From Thermochaetoides thermophila DSM 1495 (Eukaryota; Ascomycota; Sordariomycetes; Sordariales; Chaetomiaceae), in contig NW_006383031.1 in NCBI RefSeq assembly GCF_000221225.1, positions 186,001 to 250,000 on the forward strand: DNA of 64,000 nt, written 5' to 3'. Positions 12,795 to 24,000 of this stretch are shown in pieces. The position numbers and the translations under genes are program-made. A model generated the notes under the pieces. It was not told where the DNA came from. It saw nothing but the letters and a program-made list of their open reading frames with translations, and made no database searches. The stretch's first letter is position 1. Each line of letters starts with the position of its first letter.

Positions 12795-13010
12795 GGTGAA
12801 GAAGGTATAGATATGTAATAATGAGCGAGTTATAAAAGGTAGGCGATGACCACCAAGTTCGAAGGAGAAGCGGTTCCTTTTGTATATGGCGGAGGATAAT
12901 TGCTTATCTCGGTAGAGCACCGCCGCCTTTCCGAGTCAAGCAAGTTTCCGAGGAGTGAATCCACAGAAATCTGAAAGAACGTCGAAATATTCGAGAAGAT
13001 AAAGAATCGA
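12795..13010 (-). promoter_or_regulatory. allantoinase promoter with GATA motifs
   Basis: Immediately upstream of the allantoinase start on the minus strand. AGATAA is present as its complement TTATCT at 12904-12909 and on the plus strand at 12997-13002, with a further GGATAA near 12894-12899. Fungal allantoin genes are classically activated by AreA/NIT2 GATA factors, whose core site is HGATAR. A TATA-like TTTTATAA on the coding strand lies near 12831-12838. Binding is inferred, not shown. Confidence 0.45.
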
Positions 13011-15102
13011 ATTCTGGAAGCGGTCTTTCTACGCTTTCTATACAGAAGCAACCGAAGCAGGGTCAAAGGCTTCAACGAGAGTTTTACTGTTGGTGGGGAG
13101 GGCTGACCCTGAATGTTCCAACACAGAAGCTAACATGCCGAACCTCCCCGCGTCCTCCCCATTCCTTCAAATTGATCCTTTCCATAGACGTCTTTTGGTT
13201 GCCATGCCGAGCGCGAGCCGATGCATGATACGGATAGGGGAAATGGGGTTCCGCACCACAAAAGCTGCGGAATACAAAGAACCGCACACCTAGGAGGGTA
13301 CCTTACATACAGCACGACTGACCTTTACACGAGTTCAGGCGGGATGTTGTGCGTCTATGACCGCCGGTGTAAGTCTCTCGTTCCTGGACAGGTGGGCTTT
13401 ATCGCATCGCTTTGATTGGCCGCGATAACCCAAATCGGACACAGCCCGGCGCTCTCCGATGAGGGCTGGACCCACAGATAAGCGAAAAAAAAGACCGCCA
13501 GCGGAGCCCAGGTCCGGCGCCGTCCAATCACCACATTGGACAGCACAGCCGAAGGCTTCCTCGACACTTCCCTGGCCTTGCACGCCAGATGCCCCGCTAC
13601 TGCCCTTTCGGACTGCCATCTAAGGATAGTATTGAGCGGCTTGGGAGTTTTGATCGAGTAAGATCTCGATTGTCCAACCATTCCGATTCGCCACGGTGCG
13701 CTCGGTGATGCAAAATCGACCTTCACCCGAAGGTCTGGGCTCCAGGCCTCATGTGACGCAGCTTCGACTAGCAGGAAGTCTTTATCCTGGAGCTGACTCA
13801 TGGTGAGGGCAAATTGAGGCAGAATCTTCCGCGGAAACCGCAGCAAAAAAGATTGGACGTAATGTGTGGTGTGTGTCAGGTAGGAACGCTTCATGCAGAT
13901 ATCTACAGCGCGATCATCTGGCCTAGAATGCCATAGAATATGTCTGCAAGCGGGGATTCTGAGAAGGATACCCTCAGTTTTTTGTCCATCCTCGAGGTCA
14001 ACGGCCACATATAGGAATGACATTCCGATAAAGTTTGACATGCTGGTGCTATGTGGGATAGGTTCGTCCTAAACCCCGGGGCAGCGGGCCCATCATATGA
14101 CATCCGCAGCATCGGGGAGGCCGGAGGACATTGTGGGGTGCAGAGTCTTCGCTCTTCATGCGGAACCCGCCCGGTCGTCGGTGGCCGAATCCAACGCCCC
14201 ACTTCGCTGGCCGATGTCTTCCGGGTGATTGTGGATCTCATGGCTCTTCATGTCACGGAGTCTCCGGGTTCTATCTCAGGGTGGGTGCTCTAGTTGGTTC
14301 ACTGTTCGTTTAAATTCCGCGAAGGTCCAGCCGCTGATAGTATGCAGATTCTTAACCCGTGATTTGCCGGTGAGCATCGAGCGGGAAGAATCTTGATTGA
14401 ACAGTTAAAGAGCGTCGAGTGTCATAGGGGTTGACTGGTACACGGCAACCAAACAAGATTTTGTGTGGTGTCAATCATTTAACATGGGTGGAGAGAGTCG
14501 TGATCCCATGCCTATACACTAGACAAGTGTATCAACTATGTACCAAATAGCTTGGACAACCAGCCACCCCATAGAAACTGACATCCAGTGAATGAAGGGG
14601 TGACGCACGTCGACTATTCCGGCGTTGGTATCAAGTAACAACTGTCATCATCGCGGCCCATTACCATCCATACGTTTGTATGTCCTGACCTTGAGACTCG
14701 AACTATCAATCATTGGCCATAATGTGAATGGAGTGTGGCATGCCATAAGGTGCAGATTGAAACCAGAACATGTACAAAGAACCATCCAGGTTGTGTAGGT
14801 ATCCGCATAAAATTCCAAACCAACCTGTTGGCCTAGTTGAGTTGAATTTGAACCATGACACCTCGCCATCCTCAAGCGCCAGTTAATGCATAAAATACAT
14901 AACCATCGTACATATCGCAGCCCTCTCCAAGATAAAGTGTTGCCCAGGATGTGAAATGAAATGTACACCAGCCAACATTCTCTGGCTGTCCCGCTCTATA
15001 TGTACCACTCCCATGACATGAGCTGTAACCCGCTTTGTACGCCCAATGATCGTTGCGTCAACATAGTGCAAAAATCGGATGGGTGATATTGAGTTAGGCT
15101 TT
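13011..15102. other. intergenic, no supported gene
   Basis: About 2.1 kb between the allantoinase promoter and the 3' end of COQ1. The longest open frame (minus strand, 13355-14041, 228 codons) has no motif, no plausible splice partners and low-complexity-free but unfamiliar sequence, so it is not called. The part next to 15103 should be the COQ1 3' UTR. Confidence 0.5.
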
Positions 15103-16499
15103 TCATTTCTTTCGGTTCAAGGTCTTAACAGCCATCTCGATGAGGCCATCTTTGGCCTCGCTGGCCGGGAAGTCCTTAATAGCATCAATGGCTTTCTCGG
15201 CATAATCTTGGGCAAGAGCACGTGTTTGCTCAATGCCATCGCTCTTCATCACCAATTCCCGCGCCTGCAATTAACTTCGTCAGCATCTACGGTTTAGCCA
15301 CATTTTGAAGGGAAACGTACCAGTTCCACATCACCAGGCTGAGAGAACTTTCTCCCGACCAGAGCACCAAGCTCTGGGTTGGTCTTCCAAGCAAACAATA
15401 ACGGAGCCGTCGCCAGACCCAACTCAAGGTCCGCACCCGCAGGCTTGCCCAACTCCTTTTCACTCCGAGTGTAGTCGAGCATATCGTCAACAAGCTGGAA
15501 CGCTAACCCAAGGTTCCGGCCATAGTTGTATGCTGCATCAACTGTCGCGGCGTCGGCACCGCCCAGGAGAGCCGCCGCACGACAGCTCTTGCTGATGAGA
15601 GATGCCGTCTTGAGGTACGTCTTCTTGAGGTAATAGGTGAGAGCCTCCTCCGACCACTGGGGGTTCGCCTCATCCCGCGCTGTGTTCTTGAGCTGCATGA
15701 ACTCGCCTTCGACAAGGTTCGCGATGACAGTTGCCAGCAGCTCAATGACCTCGGCATGCCTCAGGCGAGCGAGCGCAACAGAGGCCCTGCCAAGAAGGAA
15801 ATCGCCGGCCAGAACAGCCATCTTGTTTCCAAACTCAAGGTTTGCAGACGGCGCTCCACGCCTTGACTCTGAATGGTCAATCACATCATCGTGAAGCAGG
15901 GAAGCTGTGTGGATCAACTCGGTGATCTCAGCTAGCCTGCGCTGGGAGGGCAAGATGTCGGGATAAGCGCTGACAGGCTCATTCTCAGCGCCGGCTGATG
16001 GGTTGTAGTCCGACAGGACCGAGACTGGAGAGATAGAAGTGTTGATGGCAGAAGAAGCCTGGATAGTCGCTTGTTGGCGCTCCGGAGCCTTGGGGCAGAG
16101 GGATGTTGCGCGCGACATCAACAGTACTATTAACGGCCGGATGTGCTTTCCTTCAGCTTGTGTGTAGTATTTCGCGGCGCGGTCTAACGAAGGGTGGCCA
16201 GAGCCGAGAAGCTTTCTGATATTGCCGGTCAGGAACTTCATCTCCTTGGCCACAATTCGGAGGGGATCAATGGTGGGCATGTCGCCCTTGGTCGCTCGAG
16301 TGATCGCATTAGAGACGATGTTGCCGGCGACAGACACAGCAGCCGCCCATGCCGATGGTCTTGGTCTCCCATCGTGGAAGAGAGCTCTAGGCTGTCGTAT
16401 CCGAAGGCATGCTGAACATGAGGAAAGATCTGATAACCGAGGGAATCGTGTGACTCGTCTGGCCCCGCGAAGCGCAACGGCGCCTGTTCCTAGCGGCAT
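15103..16499 (-). CDS. COQ1: polyprenyl (hexaprenyl/decaprenyl) diphosphate synthase, ubiquinone biosynthesis
   Basis: Trans-prenyltransferase building the polyprenyl tail of ubiquinone in the mitochondrion. Exons 16499-15321 and 15264-15103 (56 bp intron) give 446 residues. The first Asp-rich motif is LLHDDVIDHSESRRG (about residue 200), the second is LVDDMLDYTRSE (about 333). FGNKMAVLAGDFLLGRA, EGEFMQLKN and KTASLISKSC are typical of long-chain synthases. The first 60 residues are basic, Ser/Arg-rich and poor in acids, fitting a mitochondrial presequence. The reading frame stays open upstream to 16952, but that extension runs into the VMA12 leader and lacks presequence character, so MPLGTGAVALRGARR at 16499 is chosen. 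Tail length cannot be read from sequence. Confidence 0.93.
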
Positions 16500-16923
16500 C
16501 TCTTCACACGTTCTCCTCGGGAAGAGCCAATTGAGTGCCAAGCGTCCCAGTTGGTCGTCTACCGCATCTGCGACGGTGTTGAGAAGTGATTTCGTCGGTG
16601 GCGCGCAAATCCGGGGTCCTGACACACGGGTTCCTCCCCTCCAGAGCGGGTCCCGAAAACTTCCTTTGCCGACAATTTTTTGGATAAGTAGCGCAACTGT
16701 GGCTGAGAAATGTGGCTCAGGGACCGTATTTTCCCCACACTTCTCTCTGAAGCGGAGCCGCCCCGCTCTCTTGGCGTGTGGTTGTGGGACCAGTCCAGGC
16801 CCTAAACCGGTGCTCTGGAATTTGGGCTGGCCTTGGGCCTGAGGTTGGATTGATGGGTCCAGCATCTGCCTGCATGATGCGACAACCAACAATCCGATCC
16901 CCAACATCACGACTTGGTCCGAG
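16500..16923. promoter_or_regulatory. bidirectional promoter COQ1 / VMA12
   Basis: About 424 bp between the divergent starts of COQ1 (16499, minus) and VMA12 (16924, plus), both with organelle-energetics roles. The sequence is GC-rich and lacks an obvious TATA box on either strand. An open extension of the COQ1 frame crosses it but looks non-coding. Confidence 0.5.
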
Positions 16924-17813
16924 ATGGTCTTGCTGACGATGACCCCTTCCATTGTGGAAGGATTGCAACTGCTGGCCCAAGGTATCCCAGAAGCAGAGCT
17001 GCTTCTATTATGTCAGCAAGAACCCTCATTAGAGCAGCCAGCTGTTGGCAATCCCATTTCGCATACCCAGGTCTCCGATATTTGGAGAGCCCTGAAGGCG
17101 GCGGGCCATGAGGGCTACACTCTCGAAAGTCTTCTTAAGGGATCACAGGTTTACGTACCACCGCCACCGCCGAAGCCAGAGCCGGTCAGTGAATATTAGC
17201 CCTGTCTCCCAGTTCCTGTCTTTGCGTCGCGCCGTCATTGTCTCGTGCTGACATGGTGCAGTCGGAAGAATACAAGGCACTTATGGCCCGTCTGCGCCGC
17301 GAACAAGAGGAACGAGAGTACCAACAGATGATCAACCCACAACCTCGTCTCGAGTCGTTTTCTCAGCGTTTCCCGAATGCCCCAGCTCTCCAACAAAGCT
17401 TTGCGGCAGTCAACAAGCCCACTCGAGCGGATGACGTCGGCGATGATGATGTCACCTTCAATGACGTCCACCGCCAACTGATGCTCATCCTCAACTTCAT
17501 AGTTAGCATCTTCGGTGTCGCTGCGAGTCTCTGGATCTTGGCCAGGTGGTGGAGCACCCCTGCCAGGCTTTTCCTGACGCTTGGAGGGAGCATTCTGGTT
17601 GGTATCGCAGAAGTTGCCTTATATTTAGGTTATATCTGGCATCTTGGCCAAGAGAAGAAGAAAGAAGCAAAGGAAAAAGAAGTGAAAGAAGTCGTCCAGA
17701 CCTGGACGGTCGGCCCTCATGATGCAGACAAACTTGTCGAAGTCAGCAGCTCGACCAAAGAACCAACAGAGACTTCAGCTCTCCGTAGACGCAAGAGCAA
17801 AGTTAACGAATAA
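16924..17813 (+). CDS. VMA12: V-ATPase assembly factor Vma12/Vph2-like
   Basis: ER membrane chaperone needed to assemble the V0 sector of the vacuolar proton pump (TMEM199 in animals). Exons 16924-17184 and 17262-17813 with a 77 bp intron (GCTGAC branch site) give 270 residues. The N-terminal cytosolic part includes HTQVSDIWRALK and ends in a Pro-rich linker just before the intron. The second exon has SEEYKALMARLRREQEEREYQ, the family signature, then VTFNDVHRQL leading into two close transmembrane helices (about residues 158-180 and 187-213). A Lys/Glu-rich cytosolic tail follows. Start could also be the Met at 16939; the first Met is preferred. Shares a promoter region with COQ1. Confidence 0.9.
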
Positions 17814-18376
17814 TAAGTCCGGTATTACGATCTTTGATACCTGACATGGGAAAGTCATTGGACACAGGATGAAACTTCGGTAAGAGACATGCTGTGGAAC
17901 CGAACGAAGGATAAATGCCGATGTGAAATTTCGGATAGATTGAGAGCTGCGAACAAACCAGTTGTTAGAAGGCAGCGCTCATGACAAGGGTGGGAATTGG
18001 TTGCAGCATAGCCGGTGGGGGTTGCTTGCTTGTGCGACGTCATCGCGCGGACCCTTGTGTTCGACTGCGGGCCCGCCGCGTCTGCGACGCGCGACACGAA
18101 AAACGCGTCTTCTGTCCCTCGTGCTTCTAGGCAATTTGCTGCGCACCCTGATCTTCTATCCCATTTTTGAATTGGCGTTATATGCTTATCTGGTCCCTGC
18201 GATTGTGATCTATCCATCCTTCGGAATAATACGTTCCTCGATTGTTTTTTTTCCCATCAGCCACCATCAACTACCATCGGCTTACGTTCTGCGTCTTCTG
18301 GCATTGTTTTGTTTTCCCTACCGATTTTCTTCGAGTCAACTTTTGTGCTTAACAATACCCGCAAACCTTCGCAACC
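17814..18376. other. spacer between VMA12 and the ESCO zinc-finger gene
   Basis: Holds the VMA12 3' flank and a long T/C-rich leader for the next gene (for example 18240-18330). Overlapping open frames are present but in the wrong phase for either neighbour and lack motifs. Confidence 0.5.
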
Positions 18377-19189
18377 ATGTCTCTAAACACATCGACGCTC
18401 TCGGAGATTTCCGCAGTCACAGAGAGCTCAACGCCTCAAGTGCGCAAACGGCCGCTGCGGACTTATAGTCGACGATCTGCGGAGACCTTTAACCCAAAGT
18501 CCAAAGTGCAGAACGATGCGCCACGCGTTGACACTAAGGCCAACCCTCGTGCCAAATCAGAAACGACGTCAACACCGTCTCCCAAGAAGGAAGACCAAGA
18601 GAAGCAGAGTCGAGGCTCCATTTTAGCATACTTCAAACCCGTCCCTCTTCGAACCGAGAAGATAACCTCCAAGAGGCAATCAGAGGGAATAGAACGTCTA
18701 GATACACCGCCATCTTCACCACCGTCACTTCCCAGTACGAGGAAGCGAAGGAGACTGACTACACGACCTCAATACCTATATGACGATCAATTCGCGAAAG
18801 ATACCTACGAGCAAGATACCGAGGAGAATAATAAAGAGGCCAAAACTTTCACACCCACATGCAAACGCAGTCCGTCAGTAGAATCCACAATCGTCGTCGC
18901 CTTGGACGAAGTGCCGGCGAACGTGGTCTCAGCCTCTCGTCTATCAGCCGCAACGAGCACAAAATCTGGAAGTGGGGGGTCTCGACCACCTCAACGAAAA
19001 CGTTCGGCACGTGAGATGACACAAACGACGCTTAATCTCTCCATACACAAGGAGCCTGGGTTTACGATTTGTAGCGTTTGCGACCTGCTCTACAATCCGT
19101 TGAACGAGAAGGATAGGAAGGAACATAAACGACTGCATGCGGCGTTTCTAAGGAATAAACCGCAATCTTCTTCGGTTGAGTTGCCTTGA
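18377..19189 (+). CDS. ESCO-type zinc-finger domain protein
   Basis: Intronless, 270 residues. The C-terminus carries the C2H2-like zinc finger of Eco1/ESCO cohesin acetyltransferases: CSVCDLLYNPLNEKDRKEHKRLH (about residues 228-250), preceded by MTQTTLNLS. No GNAT acetyltransferase domain follows; the frame stops about 20 residues later. The N-terminal 220 residues are basic, Ser/Thr/Pro-rich and look disordered, with likely nuclear signals (TRKRRRL, PQRKRSAR). SRGSILAYFKPVP near residue 80 resembles a degenerate PCNA-interacting box (I-L-A-Y-F). A role at replication forks or in cohesion is inferred from the finger and this motif only. Whether it is a free-standing finger or a split relative of Eco1 cannot be told here. 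Confidence 0.8.
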   Translation: MSLNTSTLSEISAVTESSTPQVRKRPLRTYSRRSAETFNPKSKVQNDAPRVDTKANPRAKSETTSTPSPKKEDQEKQSRGSILAYFKPVPLRTEKITSKRQSEGIERLDTPPSSPPSLPSTRKRRRLTTRPQYLYDDQFAKDTYEQDTEENNKEAKTFTPTCKRSPSVESTIVVALDEVPANVVSASRLSAATSTKSGSGGSRPPQRKRSAREMTQTTLNLSIHKEPGFTICSVCDLLYNPLNEKDRKEHKRLHAAFLRNKPQSSSVELP

Positions 19190-19441
19190 CGGAAATGTCA
19201 TTAATGGAATCGATATCAAGTACATATGGGACGTGTTGTAGACAAGTCGTGGAGACGTTGAACGACCAGGACGGTGTCCCGCTTGGCGCTCCTCAAAGAG
19301 TGATTTGCTCACATCCCCGCGACCCCAGGGCAACCATGACATCATACCTGCCATCCTCGGGCACTAAATGTACCAAACCCTGAAGAGTTGGTCTTCATGG
19401 AGCCATCTTTTCTCCAATAATTACTGATTCCTGGCGTCTCC

Positions 19442-21032
19442 ATGGTTCATCAACATAGCGATCATTGCGAGCTTCCGGAGCATCACCGGGTCAACAGGTA
19501 GAATCAATGAATACCCTTCGCTCAAACTGTTCCCTAACATTCCGTGTAGACCGGGTGCATGGTTACCAGCGGACAGCCGGGTCCATCATGAGTGGCTTCG
19601 TCGCTGCATTGAGCAAGCTGACCGCTCCGGTGAAAAGGAGTTAGCTCCTCCATTGCAGGAGTTCAAGACGCTGATCGAAACCAACCCCCGGATCTACATG
19701 TATTTCACTGCCATGTGGGACGAAGTCCCTCATGATGTTGAATACTCGCGCGATCCAGCGGGTCGTCCTCAGGTCAGAGACTATCGCCACATGCTTCAAG
19801 TATTGAACCATGTTTATGGGGGTGCGCCTGAATGGTCAGTGGTTATCATGGGCCTTGTTGGAAGTGATAGTGCTGACTTACGTGTGTAGGACGGATGCTG
19901 CAGCGAGCGTTGGTGTCGTCGGTGTTCCCATGGTTGTCATCTTTGACTATGCCATGGGAACTCCAAGTGGGCATGCGGCCTTTTTGGATCCTGATGTTAA
20001 CATGTTCCTGAAGAAACTCCTCAACCAGTGGGGTGAGCACCTCAAGGTTGGTGACATATTGATAAGACCCGGCCTGCAAGGCTAATATACGGCCAGAGTC
20101 CCGAGTCCGCAAAGGTCCTCGGCGATCATCACACAGGATGGTTCGGAAAAGTGGGTTATAGCGATCTCATGGAGGTTGCTAATGCTCCTCTCCAGACAAC
20201 CATGAAGTTCGAGGATATGTACGTCTGTGATCCAACAAAACAATACTACGGCTTCAAATCCTGGGATGGTAGGAGCAGCCCACTTCAGCCATAATCACCC
20301 CTTGATGAACTAATTCTCCCTCAAGACTTCTTCACCCGCAAAGTCCATGACTCTGCTCGCCCTGTTGCCTACCCAGATGACCACAGCATCATCGTCAACG
20401 CATGCGAATCCCGCCCTTACAACCTCACCCACGACGCCAAGCTCCGCGACAAATTCTGGATCAAAGGCCAGCCCTACTCCATTAGCGACATGCTCGGCCA
20501 TGACGCCCTAGCCCAGCACTTCACCGGCGGAGCGACAGTCTACCAAGCTTTCCTCTCCGCCCTATCCTACCACCGCTGGCATGCCCCGGTATCCGGGACC
20601 GTCAAGCGCTGTTTCGTGCGCGACGGGACGTACTTCAGCAAACCACTTTTTCAGTGGTCGGCCGAGAGGCCCGGGGCGGGGGCGATGATCAATAAGGTTA
20701 GTAAGGAGGGACTGGGTCCGGCGCAGGGGTATATCTCTGCCATGGCGACACGTGCTGTTATCTTTCTTGAGGCTGAGAATCCGGGTATTGGGTTGATCGC
20801 GTTTATTGGGATCGGGATGGATGAGGTTAGTTCGTGTGAGATTACGGTAAGGGAGGGGCAAAAGGTGAGGAAGGGGGATGAGATTGGGATGTTTCATTAT
20901 GGGGGGTCGTCGTGGTGTTTGGTATTGCGGAAGGGGGTTAGGGTAGAAGGGTTTCCGGATGTGGAGAGGACGGTGAATGTGCCGGTTAGGGGACGGCTCG
21001 CAGTTGTGAAGGCTGAGGAAGGGGAGTTCTGA
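19442..21032 (+). CDS. phosphatidylserine decarboxylase-like pyruvoyl enzyme
   Basis: Five exons join in frame (19442-19497, 19550-19834, 19890-20046, 20097-20268, 20326-21032) with introns of 50-57 bp, giving 458 residues. The N-terminal half matches the extra domain found in fungal non-canonical PSD homologues, including tryptophan-decarboxylase-like members (NPRIYMYFTAMWDEVP, PMVVIFDYAMGTPSGHAAF). The C-terminal half is the PSD catalytic fold: WDDFFTRKVHD, FTGGATVYQAFLSALSYHRWHAP, then YGGSSW at residues 416-420. Family knowledge says self-cleavage in this G-S-S site makes the pyruvoyl cofactor and separates alpha and beta chains. No mitochondrial presequence or membrane anchor is visible, so it is unlikely to be the housekeeping Psd1. 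Substrate (phosphatidylserine or an amino acid) is unresolved. Confidence 0.88.
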
Positions 21033-24000
21033 ATCGAGATGTCGGAATTTTGTGTTTTCATCCCGGTCCTGATCCTTGGTGCGACGACGATTATTTGTCT
21101 ATCTATCAATAGTATTAAGAATAATTACCGTTATGTCTCTGCTCGGCCGAAGGCTGACAATCTGGGAGCTGTGTTACACGAGGTTTACCAAGATTCTTTC
21201 CCGTTACCCGTGGACGCCTGTAACGATCACACTCAACCTTCCTTCCAGACGTTGTCCCCGTGCTGTCCACAATATATTCAGCTCTCCACCGCGTAAAACC
21301 AGGATGTGAGTCAAAACAACCATCATAGATAGCGCCATCAGTGATACAATCTCTAACCAAGTTCTCCTCAGCCCTAATGCACGTAAGACAGCCTATGTCC
21401 CTCGACTTAATGGAACTTTACAGGGGTTACAGATGATCAAAGATTTAAGCTTTATTTATTTCCCCTACCGACTCAAAGCTCAAATCTTCGAAGTCGGTGT
21501 GACAGGACCTCACTGGCTCATCTTTCTGCACTTCACTCTTTTTGGAGAAAAACCATCAAAACTGATTGGTGATGACCCCGCCCAGTGGCGGTAGTGAGAC
21601 CATTCAGCCAGTTAGGCGTCAGGTAGTTAACACAAAGATTGGGCAGTGTCAAGCTGACGGGATTGACGAGCGGGTATGTGGGCGGGTTAATCTACTCCCG
21701 AAGCAGTCCCAAGTATGAGTGTGACTTTGACAAATCCTATCTTGCTTGGCTCAGGCACTGGGAGGAACTTCCATGTTTTTATAGAATAAGGGCTATCAGC
21801 TGACTTCACCACGGACAAAAAATTGGAGAAGACAAGGCTATCGCTTCTGCTTCTACAGCTTTCTCTCAAGAAAAGGCAATCTTAACCCCCACGTATCGAT
21901 GACAGGATGACGAGCCCACCAAGCTGAGGGGAGCTATTACCACTGCCCCGGTTTGCGGGAAAGGGACAAGTGACAAGCACGCGGTAGGGCAGGATTTGAA
22001 CCAGGGTTATGCAATGTCGTACACCTCGAGGCTTGCTTGGTGTAACAGCACGATAAATCCTGAGTGACAGAAGCTACATCGGGAGGTGGAAAGAGCGTTG
22101 CACCGCAGGCTGTCGGGGGAATAGCATTTCGGAGAACTCATGCCTTGGTTGAGTCTTATTCTATAACGAGCCGGTTTCTTTGGCATGACAGGTCGCAAGG
22201 TATGATGAGGAGTGCGACTCTCCTGCCAGGACAACATCTGCATACATCGGCCGTTGAAGTTGGGGTCTAGGAGGATTCAACTACCGGTAGAGCGTTGACA
22301 AACAGGGCAATCTCGTCCTGTATAGGTTGTCCTGAGTCGTCCTTGTGCAGAAATCGCCACACTACGATTCAGTTCACCACCGATATCGCGCCATAGTATT
22401 TCCTCCGACATGGCCCTCGAGGAAGGGGCGGGGTAAGGCATCAATTGCTAATTGGCCTCTTAGAGCAAGGAGGCAATCGCAGGTCGCGGTTGGAGGTAAA
22501 TGTGTGGTGAGCTGGCGAGTTTCGATTTACCTACGGACAGCTACATGCGTTATGTAGATGCATGCATGAAAGCTGCAACGGCATCTGTTATGGATCTGAA
22601 GGCTGGCAAGTAACTGGCGCAACGGGCTGCTTGGCTTGCCAGTCAAACGTTAGGGCTCAAAGGCTTTGAGCATAGGAGATTGTGCCAGTTGCAACTCTGT
22701 TTACATAGGTGTGTAAAGCATGAGGATGTCGTCATGATCTCAACCGCTACATGGCACATGAGCTCGGCAAGATTATAAAGCCTAGTGCGTGAATTGTCAT
22801 TTCTCTCCTGCCTATCATTGATTGCCAGCGTTATCTTGTCGTTTGTGGCTCTGTGGCTACGCTTCGGTCTGGCAACGGGAGCTCCGGCTGGCATGGGTTT
22901 ATCCGAAGCAAACTGGGAGAGATATTTTGTACTCGTCTTCATACATTTTGCACGAGCCTCTTACATCCGTAACGGTTAAGGCTCTGTATCTGTGATATCG
23001 TAATGTTGCATTGGGCAGCCTAGGTCCAGCTGCTCTCCGCTCGCCAAATATCTCTCTCTCTGCCGTGAATTGGGTCGTAGCTGCGAACGGGAAAAGTTGG
23101 AAGCGAGCACAAACTATAGTCTCTACGATTTGGCAATTAAAAGGTGAGGTGGGAATGTTGCGACATGGAGTATCAATGAGGAGTTTGGGAAAACGGCCTG
23201 GTATATACCTACCTCTCGGTACGGTACCTAAGGGCTTAAAGTATCAATCTGAAGGGAAGATTCCTGGAGGAGAAGTAAGGGTTGGCGCTTCATCTCACCG
23301 TTTGCATAATCGAGACATCTCTACTGCAGTGTGGGGGTTTATCGAGACTGCCTAATCCCCGACAGTATGTCTCTGACGTGCGAGATGTAGCAATCTTGTT
23401 GAACTTGTCATACGAGACCCCAGGAGATACAGCCTTCTTGAGAAACTTGGGACATAATAGTCCAGATTGTTTGCCTAGAAGTTCAACCACGAAATAATGA
23501 AAGTCAAGGAAATGAATACCTGATCCAGCAATGGGTGCTCACGGCTCCTGAAAATGGTGCTGTGCTCAAGTGCGGCCAGCCAACTTGCCCCGGAAGGCAG
23601 CGATATCCAATATGGACAGCTGCGTGCCGCTGTCCGAGCGGAATCTCGGTAGACATGCATAGTTTCCCTGCCGTATCTCACCATCTTGGAGGAGGACGCT
23701 CGACGGTTGGGCAGGCATGCACCCCACACAATCGGTCACAGACGTCGATTGGAGGGCGTGGGTTGAGCCATGGAAGGCCCACAGTAGCTGGTTTTCCAAG
23801 CCTTCCCTGTGAGCAAATTGGGTTCGAAAGCTTTCTTGCAGCTTTGCACTTTTCGGGGACATGGCACGGCCTATACGGATCTCCCCGCGCTCTAGTGTCA
23901 TTGGTCTAAAACAAAGAAGCTGGCCGGGTTTCAGGTGTGACACAGCAGTGCAGCTCCCTATCACATCAAGCCATTCATGAAGGCCTACTTCCCGAAACTT

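Noticed and set aside
13355..14041. 228-codon open frame on the minus strand
   Set aside because: No motif, no splice context and no recognisable domain; overlapping frames of similar size occur nearby on both strands.
15321..16952. Longer COQ1 start at 16952
   Set aside because: The extra 151 codons overlap the VMA12 start, lack presequence character and would remove the natural mitochondrial leader at 16499.
21985..22075. tRNA-like T-arm (GGTTCAAATCC on the minus strand)
   Set aside because: The T-stem has two mismatches and no matching acceptor stem, D-arm or anticodon arm could be placed upstream.
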